Origin: Nocardia flavorosea NBRC 108225
GTDB lineage: Bacteria; Actinomycetota; Actinomycetes; Mycobacteriales; Mycobacteriaceae
Direction of reading: 5' to 3'
Assembly (NCBI RefSeq): GCF_001613385.1
Contig: NZ_BDCG01000006.1
Coordinates: 62,001-126,000 of the forward strand
DNA: 64,000 nucleotides
Below, in pieces: positions 25,406 to 33,608 of the stretch. Position 1 is the first letter of the stretch, and every line of letters begins with the position of its first letter. The position numbers and the translations under genes were made by a program. Under the pieces are notes generated by a model, which was given only the letters and a program-made list of their open reading frames with translations, did no database searches and was not told where the DNA came from.

Positions 25406-28400
25406 CGGCTGTCCGCCCGCGCGGTGAGTTCGGCCGGATATCGGTCCAGGACAGGTGCGATCACCGCGACGGATTCGGGATTCATCAGCCGGCCGTGCTC
25501 GGTATCGACCGGGTACTCGAGCAGTTCACCGGTGACGAACGGCCGCCACATCTGCACATCGAGCATTTCGGTCATGCCGCGGGTCGCCGAGAAGTACAGC
25601 AGGTCACCGTCGAAGACGCCGGGACGGTAGCGGGCCGATATCTCGACCCCCGCGATGTAGGCCCGATGCAGGCGGTCGAGCTGGCCGGCGGTCAGCCCCG
25701 CGCCCAGGGTCGCCCCCGCGGCCGCCAGTTCCGCGGCGGCTTCGGCGGCCGTCAGTTCCGGAGCTTGCGCCGCTGCGTGCGCGTCGGGTTCGTCGCCGAG
25801 CAGGTGGGTGAGCAGATCGCGCATCCGCGGCCGCGGTGGTGGTGGGGCGTCCGGCGGAAAGACGACACTGTCGAGCATCGCCAGCATCGCGACCTCATGG
25901 CCGAGATCGCGTAACCGGACCGCCACGGCATGGGCGAGCTGGCCACCGAGCGACCAGCCCAGCAGATGGTAGGGGCCATCCGGTTGCACCCGCAGGATCT
26001 CGCGCAGATAGCGGCCGGCGAGAGTATCGGCCGTGGCGACCTCCGAGTCCGGGGAAGTCAGGACCGGCGACTGGACTCCGTAGACCGGGCGGGCGGCGAT
26101 CCGGTGTGACAGTCCCGCGTAACACCACGCCAGCGGTACCGCGGAATGGAAACAGAACAGCGGCGGCCGGGAGCCGTTGCGGCGCAGGGGCAGAATTATC
26201 TGCAAGCCCTCCGCCCCGCCGGTGCCGTTACCGCCCGTCGCCGCGAACCTCCGGGCCGGTGACACCGAATCCGCTGGTTCACCACTCGCGTGGTCGCTGC
26301 CCTCCTCATCGCTGTCCGCCGGAGTGCCGGAGTGCCGGTAATCCGCGATACGGTCGGCCAGCTCCGCCACCGTCGGCGCGGTATACAGCCAGCGTACGGT
26401 CACCGGAACGCCCGTCACCTCGGCCAGCTCGGCCGAAAGAGCCACGCCCAGTAGCGAATTACCACCCAGCGCGAAGAAATCGTCGTCCAGTCCGATATCC
26501 GGACGGCCGACCACACCGCCCACCTGCCGCGCGACCAACCGCTGCACATCCGTTTCCGGGGCGCGATAGGCGCGAGACAGCACCGGTTCCGGCAGCCGGT
26601 CCCGGTCGGTTTTCCCATTGGGGGTCAACGGAATCCGATCGATCTCCAGTAACACCGCCGGCACCAGCGCGGAAGGCAGTACGGTGCGGATCCGGCTCAG
26701 CGTGGCGACCGGATCGAATCCATGGCCCGCGGCCACCACCACATAGGCGGCCAGGCAGGCGGCCGGTCCGGATTCGCCCGTCACCGTAACCACCGCCTGC
26801 GCGATTTCCGGTCCCGCGGTGAGCGCCGATTCGATCTCGCCGGGCTCGATCCGGCGGCCGTGCAGGCCGAGCTGACGATCGGCCCGGCCGAGGTATTCGA
26901 AGCCGCCGGGATCGGCGCGCACCAGGTCCCCGGTCCGATACAGGCGTTGCCCGGTGCCCGCCGGATCGGCCACGAACCGGACGGCCGTGGTCGCGGGATC
27001 GTGCAGATACCCCAGCGCGACACCCGGCCCGCCCAGATACAGTTCGCTCCGCCCGCCCACCGGTACCGGCCGCAGCCGGGGAGTCAGTTGCACCGCTCGC
27101 ACATCCGGCAGTGCCGGCCCGATCAGCACCGGGCCGGCCGGGGACAGTGGCTCGCTCTGCATCGTCATCACGGTCGTCTCGGTAGGACCGTAGCCGTTGT
27201 ACAACCGCACCCGCGGAGCCCAGCGCCGGACGAGTTCGCTGCCGGGGGACTCGCCACCGGTCACCACCACCCGCAGACTCGGCAGCCGGGCCGGGTCCAA
27301 GCTGTTCAGCACCACGGGAGTGCTCAGCAGATGCGTGATCTCCGCGGTACGGATCAATTCGGTGAGCCGGGTCCCCGCCACCGGCCCCGCGGGGGCGACC
27401 ACCAGCCGCGCACCGACCGCGAACGCCGCGAGCAGCTCCAGCAGATGCGCGTCGAATACAGGCGAATGCGCGTGCAGGACAACGGACTCGGCATCGACCC
27501 GATAGCGCTCGACAAGATAGTCGGTGAGCGGTCCCAACCCACGGTGACCGACGAGCACCCCCTTCGGAGTTCCGGTGGTCCCCGAGGTATGGATCAGATA
27601 GGCGGGGTGGTCCGGGCACAGCCCCGCCCAGGGTTTCCGATCCCCGCCGATCGCCGCCGAATACCTCCACGGTCCGTCGCCGTCGCCGACTCGGGCAGCT
27701 ACTCGCTGCGCGCGGGTACGCTCACCTACCTGCACGGATCCGACCAAACCGTTCCGCGTACCCGCACCAGCCCCGTTCCGCGACCCGGCGGGCACGGCGC
27801 CGGTTCTCGCCGATATGCCCCTTCCTCCGTGCGCCGTTCCCGTTTTCCGGCCGTCGGCCGAGCCCTCCGGCTTCCGCCCGGAGTGCACGGAACCCACCTC
27901 GACGGCGTTGTTGTCGTTCCCGGCTCGATGTAGGGCCCCCTCCGTCCAGGTATCGTCACGGTTCACCACACGTTGTCCATCCGGCGCGGGCCCCGTATCC
28001 GGCTCGCCCGGTTCGACACCGGGAGCGACGGTATCCCGCCGCGACCCGGCCGCCGGTCGCTCCGCGGTACCGGCATCTATCGAATCGCCTGACGGTTGCC
28101 GCGGCTGCACTGCCGTTGCGGCCGGGCCGTCCAGCTCCAGCCAGCGCACCGGCTCGCCGCTGCCCGGCCCCGCGGTCGCCGCACGGGTCGCATCCGCTGC
28201 GGACAAGCCCGGCCGTACCGCCGCCACTGTGAGACCGAAGCCGATTCCCGCGGCCGCAAGCACCGACGAGATCCGATCCGGCGGGTCGGCGGGGTCGATC
28301 GGTACGAAACAAGCGCCCGCGGTGGCCACCGCCCAGAGCGCGAGCACCGATTCGATCGAACGCGGGATGACCACCGCGACCGGCGTCCCGGGGCCTGCAC

Positions 28401-29925
28401 CACGGTCGATCAGTTCCTGTGCCCAGCCGCGGGAGAGTTCGTCCAGCCGGCGATACGTCAGTGATCGGGTGCCTTCGCTCACGGCCACCGCATCCGGGCG
28501 CATTCCCATACGCAGGAGCTCGGGCAGCAGTCGCACCGCCGCGATGGGTGCCGGGGAGTCCCGCGGATCCGCTGCTTGTCGCGGAACGAAGCCCGGTACA
28601 TCCGGGGCCTTTTCGCGTTCGCCGAGGCATGCGACCGGATCGTCTGGTGCTGCGGTGAGGAAATGGTGCAGATAGAAGAGGAATCCGTGGTGATACCAGG
28701 AGAGCGCCGCGGCCGAATACCGGGCGGGATTGCCCTGGAAATCGATACTGATGCTGGACTCGTCCGGACCCAGCTGATACCCGTTGACCAGCAGATCCTC
28801 CACCGGTCCCAGCGACAGCAGCTGCGCCTGCCCGGTGAGCGGACCCAACCGCAGCGGTTCCACGAAACCGAGCACGTTGACCACCGGCCCGAATCCGCCG
28901 CGCTCCACCCGGCCGCGGCCGCGGTCGTGCTGGATCTCCTCGTACGGATACCGCTGATGCCGCAGCGCCGCAACGATCTTCGTCCGTACCGCGGCGACCG
29001 CGACCCCGACGGTGCCCCGCGTGAGGCCGGTGAGCCGCAGCGGCACGACATTCGATACCGACCCGGCCGACCGGCGCAGTACCGCCGTCGTCCAAGCCGG
29101 TACCGGGAGTGTGATCACGGGGTCGTCGTTCCCGGTGAGCTGGGCGAAATAGCAGGCGAAGGCGGCGATGAGCAGTTCGCCGAAGGAGGCACCGTACTGT
29201 TCGCGGGCGGCGGCGACCGCATCCGCGGTCGCCGGTCCGAGCCCCGCCGAAGCCCGGTGCGGCCGTGGCCGTGGCCCCGCGGGATGGCCGGCCAGCCCCA
29301 CCGGCTCGGACAGACCCGACAGCGCGGAGAGCCAGTACTCCTTATCGGCCGCCGCCCGCGCCGACTTCCGATAGGTCTCCTCGGCGGCGAGCAGTCCGGC
29401 GGTGTCCAGCGCGCCGGGCTCGCCCGCCTCGGTATCGGTGACCGCAGCCCGGTACAGCTCACCGGTGCGCCGTAACAGTGCGACGGCACCGGCGCCGTCG
29501 AGAACCAGGTGATGGCTGCGCAGATACAGCAGATGCCGGTCCGCGGCCACCCGGTACAGCGTCGCGACGGTGAGATCGTCGGTGCGCGGATCGAGCGGAG
29601 CGAAGTGGTCGTCCGCCATCCGATCGAGCGCCGCGATGATCGGATCGGTGTGATCGGCGAGATCGCAGACGAAGAACGGGAGATCGGTATCCGCGAGCAG
29701 CTGCCGCGGCCGGCCGTCCACTTCCCGCACCCGGATTCCGGGCGATTCGAGCTCCCGGGCCGCGCGCCGCCCGCATTCGCGCATCAGCTCCACCTCGACC
29801 GGCCCCCGCAGATCCAGGTACATGGCCACGGTGTTCGGGATCCCGGGATACAGCTGTTGCGCCACCCACCACCGCAGTTGAGCGGCCGACAGCGGATGAT
29901 CCGATCCCGTTCCCTGGTACCTCAC
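25402..29925 (-). CDS. Single-module non-ribosomal peptide synthetase (C-A-PCP-TE)
   Basis: 1507 aa from a GTG at 29925 with GGAGG upstream. The condensation domain (1-430) has SHHLVLDG (HHxxxDG) near residue 139. The adenylation domain (about 475-1105) has LIHTSGTTGTPKG, YGPTETTVM, YRTGDLV and LTPNGKTDR. The carrier domain has DDDFFALGGNSLLG with the phosphopantetheine Ser near residue 1156. The type I thioesterase (1240-1507) has GWSLGG near residue 1325. A low-complexity insertion of about 155 residues (607-762) splits the A domain between its early and A3 motifs. A hand-aligned specificity code reads D-A-L-L-V-G-G-V-M-K; I assign no substrate. The lone module suggests a small conjugate or amide product. 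Confidence 0.93.
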   Translation of the reverse strand: MRYQGTGSDHPLSAAQLRWWVAQQLYPGIPNTVAMYLDLRGPVEVELMRECGRRAARELESPGIRVREVDGRPRQLLADTDLPFFVCDLADHTDPIIAALDRMADDHFAPLDPRTDDLTVATLYRVAADRHLLYLRSHHLVLDGAGAVALLRRTGELYRAAVTDTEAGEPGALDTAGLLAAEETYRKSARAAADKEYWLSALSGLSEPVGLAGHPAGPRPRPHRASAGLGPATADAVAAAREQYGASFGELLIAAFACYFAQLTGNDDPVITLPVPAWTTAVLRRSAGSVSNVVPLRLTGLTRGTVGVAVAAVRTKIVAALRHQRYPYEEIQHDRGRGRVERGGFGPVVNVLGFVEPLRLGPLTGQAQLLSLGPVEDLLVNGYQLGPDESSISIDFQGNPARYSAAALSWYHHGFLFYLHHFLTAAPDDPVACLGEREKAPDVPGFVPRQAADPRDSPAPIAAVRLLPELLRMGMRPDAVAVSEGTRSLTYRRLDELSRGWAQELIDRGAGPGTPVAVVIPRSIESVLALWAVATAGACFVPIDPADPPDRISSVLAAAGIGFGLTVAAVRPGLSAADATRAATAGPGSGEPVRWLELDGPAATAVQPRQPSGDSIDAGTAERPAAGSRRDTVAPGVEPGEPDTGPAPDGQRVVNRDDTWTEGALHRAGNDNNAVEVGSVHSGRKPEGSADGRKTGTAHGGRGISARTGAVPAGSRNGAGAGTRNGLVGSVQVGERTRAQRVAARVGDGDGPWRYSAAIGGDRKPWAGLCPDHPAYLIHTSGTTGTPKGVLVGHRGLGPLTDYLVERYRVDAESVVLHAHSPVFDAHLLELLAAFAVGARLVVAPAGPVAGTRLTELIRTAEITHLLSTPVVLNSLDPARLPSLRVVVTGGESPGSELVRRWAPRVRLYNGYGPTETTVMTMQSEPLSPAGPVLIGPALPDVRAVQLTPRLRPVPVGGRSELYLGGPGVALGYLHDPATTAVRFVADPAGTGQRLYRTGDLVRADPGGFEYLGRADRQLGLHGRRIEPGEIESALTAGPEIAQAVVTVTGESGPAACLAAYVVVAAGHGFDPVATLSRIRTVLPSALVPAVLLEIDRIPLTPNGKTDRDRLPEPVLSRAYRAPETDVQRLVARQVGGVVGRPDIGLDDDFFALGGNSLLGVALSAELAEVTGVPVTVRWLYTAPTVAELADRIADYRHSGTPADSDEEGSDHASGEPADSVSPARRFAATGGNGTGGAEGLQIILPLRRNGSRPPLFCFHSAVPLAWCYAGLSHRIAARPVYGVQSPVLTSPDSEVATADTLAGRYLREILRVQPDGPYHLLGWSLGGQLAHAVAVRLRDLGHEVAMLAMLDSVVFPPDAPPPPRPRMRDLLTHLLGDEPDAHAAAQAPELTAAEAAAELAAAGATLGAGLTAGQLDRLHRAYIAGVEISARYRPGVFDGDLLYFSATRGMTEMLDVQMWRPFVTGELLEYPVDTEHGRLMNPESVAVIAPVLDRYPAELTARADSR

Positions 29926-30122
29926 CTGGACCGCGCCTCCTGCGTTGCCCGGCCGGCCCGGAAATGAGAACAACGCGCGACGCCGATCCACGCGCCGCTC
30001 CGTACCGGCCCGGCCGCTACGACTACCTGCGGAATCACCTGCGGCGAACACTACGCCTGCCCAGCAAGGTAATGCACCGGCTCCCATCTCCAGCGCAATC
30101 CCTCAACCGAACCAGAATGCGC

Positions 30123-30128
30123 TAATAC
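30123..30128 (+). promoter_or_regulatory. -10 element of vapB, probably giving a leaderless mRNA
   Basis: TAATAC ends 6 bases before the vapB ATG at 30135, so transcription would start at or next to the start codon. No Shine-Dalgarno sequence is present before the ATG, which fits leaderless translation. No good -35 is seen. Confidence 0.5.
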
Positions 30129-30134
30129 GTTTTT

Positions 30135-30392
30135 ATGCGCACAACAATCGACCTACCTCCGGAACTCATGCGCGCCGCCAAGATCGCCGCCGCCACCGAG
30201 CGCGGTCTCAGTCTCGAGGACCTTTTCACAAAGGCCCAGGCACATGAGGTAGGCGCAGGTGTCCATCCGCCGAAGTCCGGGCGTGTCCGGTTCCCATTGG
30301 TCGGCGCGGCGGATGCCCCGCACAAGGTGGACCTGAGCAACGCGGACCTCGATGAGGCACTTGGAAACGACGACGCTGCCGAGTACGCATGA
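30135..30392 (+). CDS. vapB: VapB-type antitoxin
   Basis: 85 aa. The first 30 residues (MRTTIDLPPELMRAAKIAAA) form a ribbon-helix-helix DNA-binding element. The rest, with GVHPPKSGRVRFPLVG, is the toxin-binding tail typical of VapB antitoxins that pair with PIN-domain toxins. Its stop overlaps the vapC start (ATGA), so antitoxin and toxin are translationally coupled. It should bind its own promoter and neutralise VapC. The pair is inserted between the divergent NRPS gene and the convergent chelatase gene. Confidence 0.85.
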   Translation: MRTTIDLPPELMRAAKIAAATERGLSLEDLFTKAQAHEVGAGVHPPKSGRVRFPLVGAADAPHKVDLSNADLDEALGNDDAAEYA

Positions 30393-30817
30393 CAGCGCTC
30401 GTCGACGTGGGCGTGTGGCTGGCTGCGGTATGGGGCCGCCATATGCACCATTCCGCAGCCGCGAAGTGGTTCGACAGACACCCGGGCGACCTTGTGATGT
30501 GCCGGGTTACCCGAACCTCGCTACTACGATTGCTTTCGAATCCTTCGGTCATGCAGGGTGATGTCCTCACCCGCAGCGCAGCATGGCGGGTGATCGATCA
30601 ACTACTGGCCGATGAGCGAGTGGCCTGGGCCGATGAACCGGCGGACCTCGAGGCTGTATTCCGGGCACTGTCTGCGCGCGATGAGACGAGCCACAAGCTG
30701 TGGACCGACGATTATCTCGCCGCGTTCGCCCAGACCAGCGGTGCGGAGTTGGCAACGCTCGACCGAAAACTGGCGGCCCGGTATCCGTCGATCCCGGTTG
30801 TCACGATCGCGGGATAG
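30389..30817 (+). CDS. vapC: VapC-type PIN-domain toxin RNase
   Basis: 142 aa. The first catalytic acidic residue is in MTALVDVGVWLAAVW; the SNPSV segment and the C-terminal TDDYLAAFAQTSGAELATLDRKLA carry the other conserved Asp residues of the PIN fold. PIN toxins cleave tRNA or rRNA in a Mg-dependent way. The position usually occupied by the second acidic residue falls in VTRTSLLRLLSN, with no acidic residue there. The 3' end overlaps the convergent chelatase gene by 17 bp, which argues for insertion of the pair next to an existing operon. Confidence 0.85.
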   Translation: MTALVDVGVWLAAVWGRHMHHSAAAKWFDRHPGDLVMCRVTRTSLLRLLSNPSVMQGDVLTRSAAWRVIDQLLADERVAWADEPADLEAVFRALSARDETSHKLWTDDYLAAFAQTSGAELATLDRKLAARYPSIPVVTIAG

Positions 30818-31772
30818 CGGTTCCGGTCGGCGGCAGGGTGGGCCGGCCGGACCGTTCGCGTAGCGCAGCGCGGTAGCGGTCGGCGATCAACCGGACCACG
30901 GCGGGATGCACGCCGATCGGGTCGGCCACTCCGGTCGCGCCGGCCTGGTGCAGGCGCTCGTGGAACAGTCCGTGTGCCAGCAAGTAGGAGGCGACGAACA
31001 CACGGTCCTGGCCCTCCTCGCGCAACTCTGCCACGACTTCCGGAACGCGCGGTGCGCCCGTGGCGACATACGCCGTGCGCACCGGTGTGGCGAGTTGTGC
31101 GGTGAGCATGGCGGCAGCACGGTTCACGTCCGCGCGAGCTCGCGGATCGGAAGAGCCCGCGGCCGCGAACACCACGGCATCACCCGGGCACCAGCCGGCC
31201 GCGCGCAACCGCACGGCCATGATCCGCGCCAGGGCGGGATCCGGACCCATCGCGGGGGTCACCGTCACGGCGGGATGGGCACTGTCGCTCACTTCCCGCG
31301 GCACATCCTTGTAGACGTGATAGCCCGAAGCCAGGAAGGCCGGAACCACCACGGCCGGTGCCGGATTCACGGCATCCGGAGACTGTGCGACGAGATCGTG
31401 CAGCACTTCCGACGGTGAGGGACCGAGGACATCGACGAATGCGGTGCGCACCGGCGTGCTCGTCGTGGACCGACCGGAGACCACGCCGAATTCTGCGAGG
31501 GGATCGACGGCGCAACCGCACACCGCGGTTGAGTGCGCAGCAGGAAGCATCGCTGTGCGGCGAGCCCGCGCGGGCTGCCCGGTGCCGGTACCCGGCCCAG
31601 CAGCCGCGTTGTGCGCGCAGGGGGTTCCGGCCGGTACCGGCCGGTGCCCGAGTTCGCGACCCACTGCCTCGGCCAGCGCGGCGATCATCTCCACCCCCTT
31701 ACCGCTGCGGGTCCCGTGGGCCACCAAGACCAGCGCGGGCGGTTCCGGCCTGAGTGCTTCCGGCGCGCTCAT
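30801..31772 (-). CDS. Sirohydrochlorin chelatase (CbiX/SirB-like) with an inserted low-complexity segment
   Basis: 323 aa. The N-terminal metal-binding motif is LVLVAHGTRSGKGVEMI, the second half has FAAAGSSDPRARADV, and VVVPAFLASGYHVYKDVP and VASYLLAHGLFHERL are standard. It inserts metal (Fe for sirohaem, or Co) into sirohydrochlorin. A stretch of about 60 residues (46-106) rich in Ala, Gly, Thr and Pro interrupts the fold just before VRTAFVDVLGPSPSEVL. The gene overlaps the uroporphyrinogen-III synthase gene by 4 bp (ATGA), so it belongs to the nir operon and would supply sirohaem for NirB. Confidence 0.88.
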   Translation of the reverse strand: MSAPEALRPEPPALVLVAHGTRSGKGVEMIAALAEAVGRELGHRPVPAGTPCAHNAAAGPGTGTGQPARARRTAMLPAAHSTAVCGCAVDPLAEFGVVSGRSTTSTPVRTAFVDVLGPSPSEVLHDLVAQSPDAVNPAPAVVVPAFLASGYHVYKDVPREVSDSAHPAVTVTPAMGPDPALARIMAVRLRAAGWCPGDAVVFAAAGSSDPRARADVNRAAAMLTAQLATPVRTAYVATGAPRVPEVVAELREEGQDRVFVASYLLAHGLFHERLHQAGATGVADPIGVHPAVVRLIADRYRAALRERSGRPTLPPTGTAIPRS

Positions 31773-32980
31773 CCGGGAACCACCGTGCGCACATAGCGGG
31801 TGTTACGCACCGCGGGCAGCGCGGCGGCGGCATTGTTATCGGTGCATTCGGCCGGGTCCATGGCCAGCCGGTAACCGCGTTTGACCACGGTCTGGATCGC
31901 CTTCGGTGCCCCCAGCCCCGCCCGCAGACGGGCGATGGCCGTCTCCACCGCGTGGGTGTCGTCGCCCCCGCCGGGCAGGGCGGCCAGCAGATCCTCACGC
32001 GACACCACCCGCCCGGGATACCGGGCCAGCGAACGCATCAATGCCATCGGTGCGGGAGCGAGCTGTTTCACCGTGCCGTCCACCACCACGCATGACCCGC
32101 GCACGCTGATGGTGTGCCCGGCGGCGTTGATCCGGCCGGCGCGGCGTGGTAGCTCCTCGGCCACATGGCGGGCCAGGGCGCCCAGCCGCGCGCGGGCGGG
32201 CATCGTCACCGGGACACCCAGTTCCTCCAACGGCGCCGCGGTGATGGGCCCCACGCAGGCCGCCGGCACCCGGATGCGCAGAGCATGCAGGAGGCCCTCG
32301 AGCACACCGGTTTCCTTGGCACGCATCAACATCGACGCCACGGCGGGCGCACTGGTGAAGGTCACACAGTCGATGGCCGACGTCATCACGGCCTCGATGA
32401 GGTTGTCCATCGGACCGCGATCGGCGGGCGGCTCCCACCGGTACACCGGCACCGGCACCACATCCGCGCCGGCGCAGCGCAGCACCTCACAGAAATCGGG
32501 GATCGGTTCCCATTCGGTGGTCGCGCCGTGCAACTGCACCGCGATCCGCACCCCCTCGACCCCTTCCGCGAGCAGATGGTCCAGCACCTCCGCCGACGAT
32601 TCGGACGCAGGCGACCATTCCTCCCGGAGTTCGGCCGCCCGGATCGCCCCCTTGGCTTTGGGCCCGCGGGCCAGCATCCGGGTGCCGCCGAATGTGATGC
32701 GCAACCGTTCGGCCAGCCCCCACCCCTCGGCCGCCTCCATCCAGCCGCGGAAACCGATCCCGGTGGTGGCGACGGCGATCTGCGGTGGGTCGGCGACGAG
32801 TTCGCGGGTCACCCGTTCGAGTTCGGTGTCGTCGGCCAGCGGAATGATCCGGATGGCCGGCGCGGATACGACAGTCGCGCCCCGGCGGGTGAGCAGGGTG
32901 GCGAATTCCTCGGCGCGCCGGGCCGCGGTGATACCGATGGTGAACCCGGCCAGCGAGGGGGACGCATCCGGAACCGTCAT
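31769..32980 (-). CDS. Uroporphyrinogen-III synthase fused to an OmpR-type winged-helix DNA-binding domain
   Basis: 403 aa from an ATG at 32980, which overlaps the nirD stop (ATGA). Residues 1-280 are HemD-like: FTIGITAARRAEEFATLLTRRGA, ATTGIGFRGWME, VAVYRW-like PVPVYRWEPP, and FTSAPAVASML. Residues 300-385 are a winged helix (VVVDGTVKQLAPAPMALMRSLARY, SREDLLAALPGGGDDTHAVETAIARLR, TVVKRGYRLAM). The same architecture is found in M. tuberculosis Rv0260c next to narK3. It may make uroporphyrinogen III for sirohaem, regulate nir transcription, or do both. Confidence 0.88.
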   Translation of the reverse strand: MTVPDASPSLAGFTIGITAARRAEEFATLLTRRGATVVSAPAIRIIPLADDTELERVTRELVADPPQIAVATTGIGFRGWMEAAEGWGLAERLRITFGGTRMLARGPKAKGAIRAAELREEWSPASESSAEVLDHLLAEGVEGVRIAVQLHGATTEWEPIPDFCEVLRCAGADVVPVPVYRWEPPADRGPMDNLIEAVMTSAIDCVTFTSAPAVASMLMRAKETGVLEGLLHALRIRVPAACVGPITAAPLEELGVPVTMPARARLGALARHVAEELPRRAGRINAAGHTISVRGSCVVVDGTVKQLAPAPMALMRSLARYPGRVVSREDLLAALPGGGDDTHAVETAIARLRAGLGAPKAIQTVVKRGYRLAMDPAECTDNNAAAALPAVRNTRYVRTVVPG

Positions 32981-33375
32981 GCGGGTACGCCGTCCGCGGC
33001 CATGACGAGGGGTTCGTCGGAAATCGAGACGAGGCCGCCGTCCACGCGCACGGCGTACACCGGCAGCGATTCGGTCGCATCGTCCAGGCAATGCCCGTCG
33101 AGCAGCGAGAATGCCTGCTTCAACAGCGGCGACGCGACGACCGGTTCGCCACCGCGGTCACCGACGATCCCGCGCGACATCACCGCCGCACGGCCGAAGG
33201 GGTCGATATTGCCGACCGCGTACAGCGTGCCCTCGGGCAGCAGGAACAGCGCCGCCTGGGCCCCACTCGGCAGCAGCACCGCGACGCCGCGGCCGGGAAT
33301 CAGATAGTCGAGCCGGCAGGCCAGCGTCCACCCTGTGGTGGCCGGGGCAACGCCAGGGGTATCGATCACGGTCAT
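32977..33375 (-). CDS. nirD: Assimilatory nitrite reductase small subunit NirD
   Basis: 132 aa. The start was set at the ATG at 33375 because GGAGGAGAACACC precedes it directly; upstream in-frame codons are less likely. The protein is a Rieske-like fold, WTLACRLDYLIPGRGVAVLL, LYAVGNIDPFGRAAVMSRGIVG, but lacks the Cys-His cluster ligands, as NirD proteins do. It ends VYAVRVDGGLVSISDE. It supports NADH-dependent reduction of nitrite to ammonium by NirB. It lies 195 bp downstream of nirB, separated by a duplicated piece of the nirB 3' end. Confidence 0.92.
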   Translation of the reverse strand: MTVIDTPGVAPATTGWTLACRLDYLIPGRGVAVLLPSGAQAALFLLPEGTLYAVGNIDPFGRAAVMSRGIVGDRGGEPVVASPLLKQAFSLLDGHCLDDATESLPVYAVRVDGGLVSISDEPLVMAADGVPA

Positions 33376-33486
33376 GGTGTTCTCCTCCATACGCCTCAAC
33401 CATTGGTACCGGCGCACTGTTTCCACTCGGTTAAGCCGTCATTTCCCACCCGTAGCGGCTGGTTCCGCGGTGACATTTCACTGCGG

Positions 33487-33608
33487 CCTCCGTGGTTACA
33501 TTCCACTGCCGCCTCCGGGCATCGCGGGCAGGCTGTGTCCGCTTCGGCCTACCCACAATGCCCTCCGTGGTTACATTCCACTGCCGCCTCCGGGCATCGC
33601 GGGCAGGC
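33487..33608. repeat. 47-bp direct repeat: the nirB 3' end duplicated in the nirB-nirD gap
   Basis: The segment 33562-33608, which encodes the last residues of NirB (LPAMPGGGSGM and stop), is repeated perfectly at 33487-33533, 75 bp away. A third, imperfect partial copy lies around 33470-33490. It looks like a short tandem duplication. It does not disturb either gene. Confidence 0.9.

Noticed and set aside
33487..33608. CRISPR-like repeats
   Set aside because: Only two perfect copies, one inside the nirB coding end; no array and no cas genes.
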